NCBI RefSeq assembly: GCF_003340565.1
Contig: NZ_QPLK01000004.1
Location: forward strand, 124,001 to 188,000
Direction of reading: 5' to 3'
DNA length: 64,000 bases
Source of the DNA: Rhodovulum sp. 12E13
GTDB lineage: Bacteria; Pseudomonadota; Alphaproteobacteria; Rhodobacterales; Rhodobacteraceae
The stretch's first letter is position 1; every line of letters starts with the position of its first letter. Positions 27,001 through 35,306 of the stretch are shown here, one piece after another. A program made the position numbers and the translations under genes. The notes under the pieces are model-generated. The model was not told where the DNA came from, searched no databases, and saw only the letters and a list, made by a program, of their open reading frames with translations.

Positions 27001-29374
27001 CGAGGCCGGGCTCGCGGATGGTCAGCCCCGAGACGGTGAAGCCGCGCCCGTCGAGGCTGCCCGAAAAGTAGGGCACCGAGACGGATGCGAAATCCTCGAT
27101 CGAGCCGAGCGCGCCGATCGGCCGCCAGCCGAGCGCGACCGAGCCGAAATCATTCCATCCGGCGCTGCCCGAGGCGTCGATGTCGGCGCCGAGGGCGAAG
27201 CTTGCGGTCGAGAACTCGCCCCAGCCCGCGCCCTGGAGGCCGAAGGCGTCGACGATCACGTAAGGGTCGGCCGCGCTGCCCGTGCCGCCCGTGGCGCGGA
27301 GGAACGACGCCTCGCCGGTACGCAGGCGGAAGTCGTCCGCGGCGAAGGCGGGCAGGGGGCCGAGCTGGGTCCACGTGCCGAGATCGAGCGAGAAGACGTC
27401 GACATCGACCGCACCCGTGGCCGAGATGCCCCCCGGGGCCTCGAGGGCGAGGCGGCCCGATGGCGCAAGCACGTCGCCATCGAGCCGGATCTGGCCGGTC
27501 GGATCGACAAGGCCCGCGGCTAGCAGCACCGCCTGGTCGTTGCCGGGGATGGCGGCCACGATATCTCCGGTCGTCTCGATCCGCCGATCCGCGAAAACGC
27601 TCGTGTCGGGCCCCTCGATGTCGCCGTTGAGGATGGCGTCGCGCGCCGCGTCGGCGAACACCCGGCCGCTGCCGGGCGAGCGGATGTCGCCGTCGATCAC
27701 GATATCGCGCCCCGCGAACAGGTCGACGGCGGGCGTCTCGGTGCCGAGCATCGAGATGGTCGAGCGCAGGCTGATGTCGCGCGCCGCGTCGAGGATCAGG
27801 GTGAAAGAGCTCGACCACTCGATGTCGCCGGCCACGGTGATGTCGCCCGCATCCGAGCCGAGGTCGAGGTCGAACGGCATCGCGTTGATCTCGTCCAGGC
27901 CTGCCGTCTTGACGGTCACGGCGGTGGTGGCGAGCAGCGTCTCGATCTGTTCGGTCGTGTAGATGCCGGGGGTGACGCCTGGCGCGCAGCTGCCCGGCGC
28001 GAAATCGCACACCAGCACGTCGGTCGGGTCGAGCAGGAAGGTGCCCCCGGCGCCCAGCGGGGCCGAGGTGTCGACCGCACCGGCGAAGCGCAGGGCCCCG
28101 GGGCTCGACGCCTCCACGAATCCGCCGTCGCCCTCCGCGGAGCCGCCACGCGCGGTGAGCAGGCCGAACACGCTCGCCTCGGTATCGGCCCAGAGCACGA
28201 TCGAGCCGCCATCGCCCGCCTCGGTCGCGTCGGCGCTGACGACCGCACCGGCGTCCATCGCAAGGCTCTCGGCGCGCGGCAGGGGGCCCTGGCCCTGGAT
28301 GTCGCCGCCGATCCGCACCCGGCCGCCGCCGCCCGGCCCGTCAGCCCGGATCTCGGCGCCGAGCGCGAGCTCGATCCGCTCGCCCGTGACGAGGATCTCG
28401 CCTCCCTGCGGCCGCACGGCCGGGCGGGGCGACGCCTCGACCAGCACGCGCGAGGGAGCGGCGCCGGCATCGACGCGGCCCGTCGCCCGCACGGTGCCGC
28501 CCGGGCCGCCGCCCAGCACGATGGCGCCCGACCGGCCCGACACGCTGCGTGCCTCGGTCACGCCCGACAGGTTGACTACCCGCCGCGCTGCATTGCGCGC
28601 GGTCGCGGCCGAGATCTCGACCCGTCCGCCATCGGCCGAGACGCGGCCGGCCTGCTCGATCAGCACCTCATCGTCGGTATCCGACGGCAGTGCGATCTGC
28701 AGGAAGCCGTCGCCTGTCAGGTCGAGCGTGGCGCGCTCGCCCGCGCCGAGGCCGATCCGCCCCATCGGCGCGGAGATCGTGCCGGTATTCGTGACCTTGC
28801 CGCCCAGGAGCGCCGCGAAGCCGCCCTGCGCCACGGCGATCGTGCCGTGGTTGGCCACGGCCGCCGACGAGCCGGCGCCGGAGAATCGCAGGCGCCCGGC
28901 CTCGAAATCGCCGTTGGCGATGTCGAGCGTCGAGGCCACGAAGCTGCCCGTCTCGACCCGCCCCGACGGGCCGACCACGACGCCGTGCGGGTTGACGAGG
29001 ATGACCTGCCCGTCGCCCGTCACCGTGCCGTCGATGCGGCTGCCGAGGGGGCCCGTCACCCGGTTCAGCACGGCCGAGTCCGCCCCCGGCTGGGCGAAGT
29101 CGACCGCCCCGCCCGCGTCGACGCTGAAGCCGTTCCACTCGACGATGGCGCGCGGCGTCGTCTGGGTGATCTGCATGCGCCCGGCGCCGGGCGTGGCGAT
29201 CGACGCGCCGCCCGAGACGACGGTGCCGCCGGTCGGCAGCTCCTGCGCCAGCGTCGGCAGCGGGCAGAGCGCGGTCGTCAGCAGCGCCGTGCAGAGGCGC
29301 AGCCGGCGGCAGCGGCGGTCAGAAGCGATAGCTCGCAGCGATGGAGAGCGCCGTCCGGTCGTCCTCGTCGTCAT
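24032..29374 (-). CDS. TpsA: large filamentous-haemagglutinin-type exoprotein
   Basis: The 1780-aa product is the secreted partner of a two-partner system. It has a long signal peptide (1-44, ending PLPTLAQ), a TPS domain (about 45-165) with the conserved VILVNPHGVVVGPSGRVETGSF, a beta-helical body, GLUG-like repeats of the form GGLVGRNAGSV / GGFVGENTGDI (about 840-1250), a run of 12 prolines (encoded at 26651-26686), MBG-type repeats (about 1395-1560, e.g. TVIASDQFKVYGDPGF) and a C-terminal helical, charged segment (about 1610-1780). It is an adhesin-type architecture; no contact-dependent toxin motif is seen at the end. The start overlaps the tpsB end by 56 bases, so the exact start is less certain. 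Strong beta-repeat bias explains its Gly/Ala/Val richness. Confidence 0.88.
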   Translation of the reverse strand: MTTRTTGRRSPSLRAIASDRRCRRLRLCTALLTTALCPLPTLAQELPTGGTVVSGGASIATPGAGRMQITQTTPRAIVEWNGFSVDAGGAVDFAQPGADSAVLNRVTGPLGSRIDGTVTGDGQVILVNPHGVVVGPSGRVETGSFVASTLDIANGDFEAGRLRFSGAGSSAAVANHGTIAVAQGGFAALLGGKVTNTGTISAPMGRIGLGAGERATLDLTGDGFLQIALPSDTDDEVLIEQAGRVSADGGRVEISAATARNAARRVVNLSGVTEARSVSGRSGAIVLGGGPGGTVRATGRVDAGAAPSRVLVEASPRPAVRPQGGEILVTGERIELALGAEIRADGPGGGGRVRIGGDIQGQGPLPRAESLAMDAGAVVSADATEAGDGGSIVLWADTEASVFGLLTARGGSAEGDGGFVEASSPGALRFAGAVDTSAPLGAGGTFLLDPTDVLVCDFAPGSCAPGVTPGIYTTEQIETLLATTAVTVKTAGLDEINAMPFDLDLGSDAGDITVAGDIEWSSSFTLILDAARDISLRSTISMLGTETPAVDLFAGRDIVIDGDIRSPGSGRVFADAARDAILNGDIEGPDTSVFADRRIETTGDIVAAIPGNDQAVLLAAGLVDPTGQIRLDGDVLAPSGRLALEAPGGISATGAVDVDVFSLDLGTWTQLGPLPAFAADDFRLRTGEASFLRATGGTGSAADPYVIVDAFGLQGAGWGEFSTASFALGADIDASGSAGWNDFGSVALGWRPIGALGSIEDFASVSVPYFSGSLDGRGFTVSGLTIREPGLDARDLSLDPVVGMFGGLDGATVSNLTLADIDFATAPVAFAGGLAARAIGPTAISGVTVSGGLSFDGTLAPFTQSMFAGGLLGELAAGGALSASSFSGALSLVDVAPPPPPPPPPPPPGNDGDGPPLPLPLFPGGSPHAGAANYAELGGAVGFNLGTLEGVSTEVALSVTGGAEASDLAPVAAGGLVGANAGTLSSSSAAGSIAVSGPPRGGVPESGGETWFDDEVGGAVGFNLSGGTITDVTATTDITLASGSNAVAGGLVGRNAGSVAASRALGAVAYSGDAPFHEGSAFGGFVGENTGDIIDARADGAVSFSGPASDIDEDGVNFATLGGFAGTNTGLIERSAATGAVSGDGGSIAGFDLLAGGHTGLNFGTVSNSYARGAVALGDATGGAAGGFVGRDVSSTTVTDSYSTGAVTASGGSPLIGGFAGEVPGGGVSGAYWDVETSGLATSAGGTGLTTAELQGTTTFSGLAGWDFATTWAPGTTGDAGGEARYPQLYTIDPVVFAIVGDFPGGVAFGDTEADATGTLVGGPGTYVFGPGGETLPESAVFGTLALPPLPAGQTPGVTFPSRQAPGSAGTVFHVVYAPTAVEVTARPLTVIASDQFKVYGDPGFALDQFAFAVEGELLPGDVLTVTLSSDGAVVTAPAGTFAILVDAALSGPEADNYALEIEEGTLEVARAPLAITPDDLTKTEGVTLSFAGTEFTAQGLRNDDTVTFVGLESPGASADASAAGSPFPIGVIPGTEQGRGLPNYEIAYGTGTLAVVPPLDPPDPGPSPETSPERPPLVTVPPPNPADAETPSILSPAAQGAGGGGAFAFGTGSARSVTGSLEVAETTLAAITRASDELALAAAACRQGEDQVTDFLGCISEALERYAAALDPSVLELPEAMEAVSASIEVARQGIDGARRQAEQRLAGVTDPARRREIETEALGAARAALRTAEAEVTKAITLIRADDPDLAGAYRAQARTVLAAIDAVDLELQRAVGL

Positions 29375-31034
29375 CGCGCACTCCCCTTCCCAGCTCGATC
29401 CGCAGGGCTGCGTTCGAGAAGCTGTCGTCGAACGGCGTGAACAGGTCGAGGCCCACGCCGAAGGCCGAGGCGGCGGTGGTCTCGCGCTGGCCCGGACCCG
29501 GCTCTGCCAGCGTGACGGCCCCGGTGGCCGCGAACGCGTAGGGCGACAGGCCGAGCGGCAGGCCGCCCGCCTCGGTCACCCATTCGCGGGCGACCTCGCC
29601 CCGCAGCACCCAGCCCGAGTCGCCGGTCAGCGTGCCGGTGTCGAGCGGCGAGATCTCGCGCTCGGTGGCGATTCCGAATTGCTCCGCCACCGCAAGCGGC
29701 TCGCCGAACGAGGTCTGGGCGCGGCCGTTCACGGTGAGTGCCCACGCCTCGCCCAGCGGCGCCCGGTAGCGGCCCGACAGCACGAGCTTGGCGAAGTCGG
29801 CGTCGGTGCCGGGACGCGAGAGCGGCACTGCGCCCGTATCGTCGGCCGAACGCGCGCCGCAGCAGTCGAGGCCGAACGACAGTTCGCTCCCCACCTCGAT
29901 CGTCGCGTTCGTCTCAGTCTGCCAGAAGGCGTCGGCCGCCAGCCGCAGGATGCGCAGATCGTCCTCGTAGACCGGGATGGCCCCCGCCGCCGTGTCGACG
30001 TCGAGCCGGTCGCGCTGGGCGTCGAACGACAGCCGCGTGGTCAGGTTGAAATCGCGCGAGCGCACCCAGGGGTAGAACAGCCGCACCGAGCTGCGCTCGA
30101 ACTCGCTGGGAATGTCGGGGTCGATCTCTTCGGGATTGGTCTGGCTGATCGTGTGCTCGAGATTCAGCGTCAGCCCGTCGGTGCCGAGTGGCACGACCGC
30201 GCCGAAGCTGAGCGTGCGCAGCACCGGCTCGGCCGCGAAATCGCCCTCCGGGTGACCCGAGAGGCGCGCGTAGAGCGACTCGCCGAAGCCGAGAAGGCCG
30301 TTCAACTCCACCCCGGTGTCGAACTTCCAGCCGCCGAGGCTGTCGGACAGCGAGTTGTCGAGGCCGGCAAAGCCCGTCACCCCGCGATACTCCGGGTCGA
30401 GGATCACCACCGTGCCGCCGGGCGAGGCGCCGGCCTGGAGGGCTGAGCCGAGCGCGACGCCGTAGGTGTCGCCCGCGAGCAGGATCTGGCGCTCGAGTTC
30501 CGAAAGGGTCAGGCCGCGGCGGCCCACCAGCGGGTCGGTCAGCGCCGCGAGGCGGTCGCGCACCGGGGCGGGCGCGGCCCGCAGGTCGACCGATTCCACG
30601 AAGCCGTCCACCACCTGAAGCCGCAGCGTGCCGCCGTCGACCAGCCGTTGCCGGGGCAGCACGACGCGGGCGAGCACGTAGCCCTCGTTGGCATAGGCCT
30701 GCTCGAGCTCGGCCGCTGCCTCGAACAGCTCCGATGCGCGGATGCGCCCCGCCGTCAGCCGCTGGCGGAGCGCCTCGGTCGGCACCTCCATCCCCGGCAG
30801 GGTGCCCTCGACCGCGACGTCGCCCACCAGGATCGTCAGCCGCTCAGCGCCCGCCGGCGCCGCGAGGCCGGGCGCGCCGGAAAACACAAGCGCGCCGCGC
30901 AGCGGCTGCGTCGGCGGCACCGCCTCTGCCGGCGTCACCTGGCTGGCGGTCTGCGCGAGGGCGGCAGACGCCGCCGAGAGGCCCGCGAAAATGGCCGCCG
31001 CGAAACGGAACTTGGGCTGGCGCGAAGTGGCCAC
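29319..31034 (-). CDS. TpsB: outer-membrane transporter of the ShlB/FhaC/HecB family
   Basis: This 571-aa Omp85-type protein exports TpsA. It shows a signal peptide (1-28, ending ASAALAQ), POTRA domains (about 60-190; GYVLARVVLPRQRLVDGGTLRLQVVDGFV) and a 16-strand barrel (about 195-571) ending in the aromatic ALSIAASYRF that BAM recognises. GTG 31034 is chosen because GGGAGAT lies 6 bases upstream and gives a clean signal peptide; the longer frame adds 15 residues without a good site. The gene precedes tpsA on the same strand and overlaps it by 56 bases. Confidence 0.9.
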   Translation of the reverse strand: MATSRQPKFRFAAAIFAGLSAASAALAQTASQVTPAEAVPPTQPLRGALVFSGAPGLAAPAGAERLTILVGDVAVEGTLPGMEVPTEALRQRLTAGRIRASELFEAAAELEQAYANEGYVLARVVLPRQRLVDGGTLRLQVVDGFVESVDLRAAPAPVRDRLAALTDPLVGRRGLTLSELERQILLAGDTYGVALGSALQAGASPGGTVVILDPEYRGVTGFAGLDNSLSDSLGGWKFDTGVELNGLLGFGESLYARLSGHPEGDFAAEPVLRTLSFGAVVPLGTDGLTLNLEHTISQTNPEEIDPDIPSEFERSSVRLFYPWVRSRDFNLTTRLSFDAQRDRLDVDTAAGAIPVYEDDLRILRLAADAFWQTETNATIEVGSELSFGLDCCGARSADDTGAVPLSRPGTDADFAKLVLSGRYRAPLGEAWALTVNGRAQTSFGEPLAVAEQFGIATEREISPLDTGTLTGDSGWVLRGEVAREWVTEAGGLPLGLSPYAFAATGAVTLAEPGPGQRETTAASAFGVGLDLFTPFDDSFSNAALRIELGRGVRDDDEDDRTALSIAASYRF

Positions 31035-31161
31035 GGGCGATCTCCCAGAGGGGGTGGGAACAGGCGCATGCAGGCACATCGGGTGCCGCCACGCAAGCCG
31101 CGAGCCGACCCGGCGCCGGATTGCCGGAACCGCTGCGGCAGCCCTGCATCCTTACATGGGG

Positions 31162-31992
31162 TCAGAGGCCGAGCGCCTCGGCGTGGAAGTCGACGTGATC
31201 GCCCATGAAGGTCGAGATGAAGAAGTAGGAGTGATCGTAGCCCGCCTGCAGCCGGAACTCGCCCGGCTGGCGGCGGGCGGCCATCGCCTCGGCCAGCGCC
31301 TCGGGCTTGAGCGTGTCGATGAACTGGTCGGCCGTGCCCTGGTCGACCAGCACAGGCGCGTCTATGCCGCGGGTGCGCATCTGCAGGGTTGCGTCATGGC
31401 GCTCCCATGCCGCTTCGTCGTCGCCGAGATAGGCCGAGAGCTGCTTGCGCCCCCAGTCCGACGTGGAGGGGTGGGCGATGGGCGCGAAGGCCGAGACCGA
31501 CAGGAACCGGCCGGGATGCGCCGCCGCTATGGTCAGGGCGCCGTGCCCGCCCATCGAGTGCCCGCAGATCGCCTGCCGGCCGAGATCGACCGGGAACTCG
31601 GCGCCGAGCAGTTCGGTGAGATCCTTCGTGACATAGCTCCACATCGAGTAGTGCGGCGCCCAGGGCGCCTCTGTCGCGTCGACGTAGAAGCCCGCACCCT
31701 TGCCGAGGTTGTAGGCCTCGTCGTCGGCGACCTGATCGCCCCTGGGCGAAGTGTCGGGAAAGACCACCGCGAGGCCCGCGCGCGCGGCATGCGCCTGAGC
31801 GCCCGCCTTCACCATCGCGTTCTCGTGGGTGCAGGTGAGGCCAGAGAGATACCACAATAGTGGCACCGGCCCGTCCTCGGCCTGCGGCGGAAGGTAGAGG
31901 CCAAAGGTCATCTCGCAGCCCGTGCTCGCGGCGTCGTGGGCGAAGACGCCCTGCGCGCCGCCGAAGCACCTGTTCTCGGAAACGGTCCGCAT
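31162..31992 (-). CDS. fghA: S-formylglutathione hydrolase
   Basis: Hydrolyses S-formylglutathione to formate and glutathione, the second step of glutathione-dependent formaldehyde oxidation, in the cytoplasm. The 276-aa protein is full length for the esterase D family, with the oxyanion strand LWYLSGLTCTHENAM, nucleophile elbow GHSMGGHGAL, the acidic residue in LVDQGTADQFID and the catalytic His in YDHSYFF. ATG 31992 is preceded by GGAGGG a few bases upstream; the open frame extends further but is unrelated. No formaldehyde dehydrogenase gene is adjacent within the window. Confidence 0.93.
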   Translation of the reverse strand: MRTVSENRCFGGAQGVFAHDAASTGCEMTFGLYLPPQAEDGPVPLLWYLSGLTCTHENAMVKAGAQAHAARAGLAVVFPDTSPRGDQVADDEAYNLGKGAGFYVDATEAPWAPHYSMWSYVTKDLTELLGAEFPVDLGRQAICGHSMGGHGALTIAAAHPGRFLSVSAFAPIAHPSTSDWGRKQLSAYLGDDEAAWERHDATLQMRTRGIDAPVLVDQGTADQFIDTLKPEALAEAMAARRQPGEFRLQAGYDHSYFFISTFMGDHVDFHAEALGL

Positions 31993-32167
31993 AGAGCCCT
32001 CCTCGTGCCGGTCGATCTCGACGCCGCCTGCCATGGATCGCGGGCCCGGGCAAGGCGAGCGGCGTTGCGCCGGTGGCCCACCTCGTGCGCCATTCGCCCG
32101 ACTTTCGGCTACAGGCCGCCCCCCGGTGCCGCTAAGGTCGCCCGCAGCGGAAAAGTGCGAGGGGAAC

Positions 32168-33451
32168 GTGGAACAGGGTCTGGCCGAGGCGGAGACGGGG
32201 CAGGGCGCCGCGCTCGTGGTGCCGCTCGAGGGTGTGCTGTGCCGCACCAGCCTCGCCACAGAGCGGCTGGTGCAGGGGGTCGCGGCCGACCCGCTCGGGG
32301 CGCTGAGAGGTCGGTCGCGCAGGCGGCCGCTGCCCCCCGAGGCGCTGCCGCTCGACGCAGGGGCGCTCGAGCGGGTGCGGGCGGCCCGCGCCGAGGGGCG
32401 CCGCACCATCCTCGTCACGGCGGCCGACCACGAACAGGCGCGGGCCGTCGCCGACGGGCTCGGGCTGTTCGACGCCGTGGTGGCCGACGCGCCCGAAGGC
32501 GCCGATCGTGCAGCCCGCCTCGCCGAGGCGGCCGGGCCCGGGCCCGAGGTGCTGCCCGCGCGCGCCAGGGCCAGCCTGTCGGCCGGGGCGGTGGTGCGCG
32601 CGATGCGGCCGCACCAATGGTCGAAGAACCTGCTGATCTTCCTGCCACTTCTGGCCGCGCACGACGTAGCGGGCATCGGTGCGGCGCTCGCGGCCTTCGT
32701 CGCCTTTTCGCTTACCGCCTCGTCGGTCTACGTGCTGAACGACATCGCCGATCTCGCCGCCGATCGCGCCCATCCGCGCAAGCGGCACCGGCCCTTCGCG
32801 GCCGGCGAGGTGGCCGTGGGCGCCGGTCTGGCCGTCGCGGCCGCGCTGCTCGCCCTCGCCGCGGCGGTGGCGCTCGCCTTCACGCCGCCCGTCTTTTCTC
32901 TCGTGCTCGTGCTCTACTATGTCGCGACGTTCGCCTATTCCTTCTGGCTGAAGCGCAGGCTCGTCATCGACGTGATCACCCTGGCCGGCCTCTACACGAT
33001 CCGGATCGTCGCGGGGGCGGCCGCCTGCGCCATTGCGCTCTCGCCGTGGATGCTCGGCTTTTCGATGTTCCTCTTCCTCGCCCTCGCGGCGGTGAAACGG
33101 CAGGCGGAGCTGGTCGACATGCTGGCCGAGGGGAAGGAGGAGCGCGCGGGCCGGGGCTACGTGCCCGACGACCTGCCGGTGATCCGCGCGATGGCGCTGG
33201 CGGCGGGCTATTCCGCGGTGCTCGTCTTCGCGCTCTACGTCTCGTCGGACGAGGTGACGGCGCTCTACACGCGGCCCGAGGCGCTGTGGCTCGTCTGCCC
33301 GCTGCTGCTCTACTGGATCAGCCGGATGGTCATGGTCACCCACCGGGGGCGGATGGACGACGATCCGATCGTTTTTGCCGCGACCGACAAGGTAAGCCTC
33401 GCGGTGGTGGTCGTGGGCGCGGCGATCTTCGTGGGCGCGAGCCTTGGCTGA
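32168..33451 (+). CDS. UbiA-family membrane prenyltransferase with degenerate HAD-like N-terminus
   Basis: Residues about 145-427 form a polytopic UbiA-type prenyltransferase with RPHQWSKNLLIFLPLL, the first Asp-rich motif NDIADLAADRAHPRKRHRP and later YSFWLKRRLVIDVITLAGLYTIRI. The sequence is closest in style to the decaprenyl-phosphate phosphoribosyltransferase branch and not to BchG or COQ2 (from memory). The N-terminal 130 residues look like the HAD domain often fused to this branch, but the expected DxDGT motif reads PLEGVL, so phosphatase activity is probably lost. GTG 32168 has GAGGGG just upstream. Substrate is uncertain; lipid-linked sugar synthesis is the likely role. Confidence 0.78.
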   Translation: MEQGLAEAETGQGAALVVPLEGVLCRTSLATERLVQGVAADPLGALRGRSRRRPLPPEALPLDAGALERVRAARAEGRRTILVTAADHEQARAVADGLGLFDAVVADAPEGADRAARLAEAAGPGPEVLPARARASLSAGAVVRAMRPHQWSKNLLIFLPLLAAHDVAGIGAALAAFVAFSLTASSVYVLNDIADLAADRAHPRKRHRPFAAGEVAVGAGLAVAAALLALAAAVALAFTPPVFSLVLVLYYVATFAYSFWLKRRLVIDVITLAGLYTIRIVAGAAACAIALSPWMLGFSMFLFLALAAVKRQAELVDMLAEGKEERAGRGYVPDDLPVIRAMALAAGYSAVLVFALYVSSDEVTALYTRPEALWLVCPLLLYWISRMVMVTHRGRMDDDPIVFAATDKVSLAVVVVGAAIFVGASLG

Positions 33452-33455
33452 CGCC

Positions 33456-34304
33456 TCAGCGCCCGGGGATGGCGGCGCGCTTGATGCCCGCGGTCTCCCA
33501 GCTGCGCATCGCCTTGAGCGCGTCGTCGGCCGTCTCGACGAATCGGAAGAGCGAGAGATCGTCGGCCGAGATCGTGCCGGCCTCGACCAGCGCGTCGAAG
33601 TCGATCACCCGCCGCCAGAACGCCTCGCCGAAAAGCAGGAACGGCACCTGCTCCATCCGGCCGGTCTGGATGAGCGTGAGGGCCTCGAACGTCTCGTCGA
33701 GCGTGCCGAAGCCGCCGGGAAAGACCGCGATGGCGGCGGCCCGCATCAGGAAGTGCATCTTGCGGATGCCGAAATAGTGGAAGTTGAAGCACAGTTCGGG
33801 CGTCACGTATTCGTTCGGGGCCTGCTCGTGCGGCAGCACGATCGACAGCCCGATCGAGCGGCCGCCGGCCTCGGCCGCGCCGCGGTTGCCGGCCTCCATC
33901 ACGCCGGGGCCGCCGCCGGTGCAGATCACCCAGTCGCGCCCGCCGCGCGCCACCGATTCCTCGGTGACGGCGCGGGCGAAGCGGCGTGCCTCGTCGTAGA
34001 AGTGGCTCAAGGCGCCCATGGTGCCCGGCGCGGCGTCGGGCGCGGCCGCGGCGGGCCGGGGGATGCGCGCACCACCGAACAGCACGACGGTCGAATCGAT
34101 CCCGGCCTCGGCCATCAGCAGCTCGGTCTTGAGCAGCTCCAGCTGCAGCCGCACGGGGCGCAGCTCGTCGCGGTAGATGAATTCCTCGTCGGCGAAGGCG
34201 AGCCGGTAGGCCGGCGAGCGTGTCTGCTCGGTATTGGGGACGCCGCGGGCGACCTCGCTGTCCTCGTGGGCGTCGCGGAAGCCGCGGTGCCGTTCCTCGC
34301 GCAT
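33456..34304 (-). CDS. LOG-family protein (lysine-decarboxylase-like Rossmann fold)
   Basis: A 282-aa protein of the TIGR00730/LOG group, some members of which are cytokinin-riboside 5'-monophosphate phosphoribohydrolases and others nucleotide-binding proteins of unknown role. The signature PGGFGTLDETFE and the upstream TGGGPGVMEAGNRGA are both present. An N-terminal extension of about 70 residues (YRDELRPVRLQLELLKTEL) is typical of the longer bacterial subgroup. It converges on the prenyltransferase gene with 4 bases between stops and is divergent from dapD. ATG 34304 is the first start of the frame. Confidence 0.85.
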   Translation of the reverse strand: MREERHRGFRDAHEDSEVARGVPNTEQTRSPAYRLAFADEEFIYRDELRPVRLQLELLKTELLMAEAGIDSTVVLFGGARIPRPAAAAPDAAPGTMGALSHFYDEARRFARAVTEESVARGGRDWVICTGGGPGVMEAGNRGAAEAGGRSIGLSIVLPHEQAPNEYVTPELCFNFHYFGIRKMHFLMRAAAIAVFPGGFGTLDETFEALTLIQTGRMEQVPFLLFGEAFWRRVIDFDALVEAGTISADDLSLFRFVETADDALKAMRSWETAGIKRAAIPGR

Positions 34305-34376
34305 GATGCCTCCGATTGCGCCTGCCCCGCGGTCCGTCTATAGCCCGCCGAAGCACCAGACCAGAGGGGGCGTGCG

Positions 34377-35207
34377 ATGTCCAACACCGCCGAGCTGGAA
34401 GCCGCGATCGAGGCCGCGTGGGAGACGCGCGACACGATCACGCCCGCCACCAAGGGCGACACGCGCAACGCCATCGAGGCGACGCTCGGCGCGCTCGATT
34501 CGGGCCGTCTGCGCGTGGCAGAACGGGGCGACGACGGGCAATGGCACGTCAACCAGTGGGCCAAGAAGGCCGTGCTGCTGGGCTTTCGGCTGCGCGACAT
34601 GCACCAGCAATCGGGCGGGCCGCAGGGCGGTGCCTGGTGGGACAAGGTCGACAGCAAGTTCGCCGGCTGGGGCGACCCCGAATGGAAGGCGGCAGGCTTT
34701 CGTGCGGTGCCCAACTGCGTCGTGCGGCGCTCGGCCTACATCGCGCCGGGCGTGGTGCTGATGCCGTCCTTCGTCAATCTCGGCGCCTATGTCGACGAGG
34801 GCACGATGGTCGACACCTGGGCGACCGTGGGGTCGTGCGCGCAGATCGGCAGGAACGTCCACCTGTCGGGCGGCGTCGGCATTGGCGGGGTTCTGGAGCC
34901 GATGCAGGCCAACCCCACGATCATCGAGGACAACTGCTTCATCGGCGCCCGGTCGGAAGTGGTCGAGGGCTGCATCGTGCGCGAGGGCTCGGTCCTGGGG
35001 ATGGGCGTGTTCATCGGCCAGTCGACCAAGATCGTCGATCGCGAGAGCGGCGAGGTCTTCATGGGCGAGGTGCCGCCCTACTCGGTGGTCGTGTCGGGGT
35101 CGATGCCGTCGAAGAACGGGGTCAACCTTTACTGCGCGGTGATCGTGAAGCGCGTGGACGAACGCACGCGCGCCAAGGTCGGCATCAACGAGTTGCTGCG
35201 CGACTGA
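34377..35207 (+). CDS. dapD: Tetrahydrodipicolinate N-succinyltransferase
   Basis: DapD makes N-succinyl-2-amino-6-oxopimelate in the succinylase route to diaminopimelate and lysine. The 276-aa protein has the helical N-terminal domain and the left-handed beta-helix built of hexapeptide repeats (about 105-230), with [32 protein letters not shown]-type spacing (positions 34725-34820) and the substrate loop [15 protein letters not shown] 34377 is the natural start. No other dap genes are next to it in the window. Confidence 0.95.
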   Translation: MSNTAELEAAIEAAWETRDTITPATKGDTRNAIEATLGALDSGRLRVAERGDDGQWHVNQWAKKAVLLGFRLRDMHQQSGGPQGGAWWDKVDSKFAGWGDPEWKAAGFRAVPNCVVRRSAYIAPGVVLMPSFVNLGAYVDEGTMVDTWATVGSCAQIGRNVHLSGGVGIGGVLEPMQANPTIIEDNCFIGARSEVVEGCIVREGSVLGMGVFIGQSTKIVDRESGEVFMGEVPPYSVVVSGSMPSKNGVNLYCAVIVKRVDERTRAKVGINELLRD

Positions 35208-35225
35208 CCTTGCGCCGCCGGGTGC

Positions 35226-35243
35226 AAAAGGGCCGGCCGGCCC
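35226..35243 (-). terminator. Rho-independent terminator of ppsR
   Basis: The palindrome GGGCCGGCCGGCCC at 35230-35243 reads, on the - strand, as a 5-bp stem with a 4-base loop followed at once by TTTT. It lies about 60 bases after the ppsR stop, between convergent dapD and ppsR. Confidence 0.6.
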
Positions 35244-35306
35244 GAATGCAGGCCAGGGTGGTCAGGCGGACCAAGCTCCTGGGGAGGCCATCGGTGCCGG
35301 TTCCGG

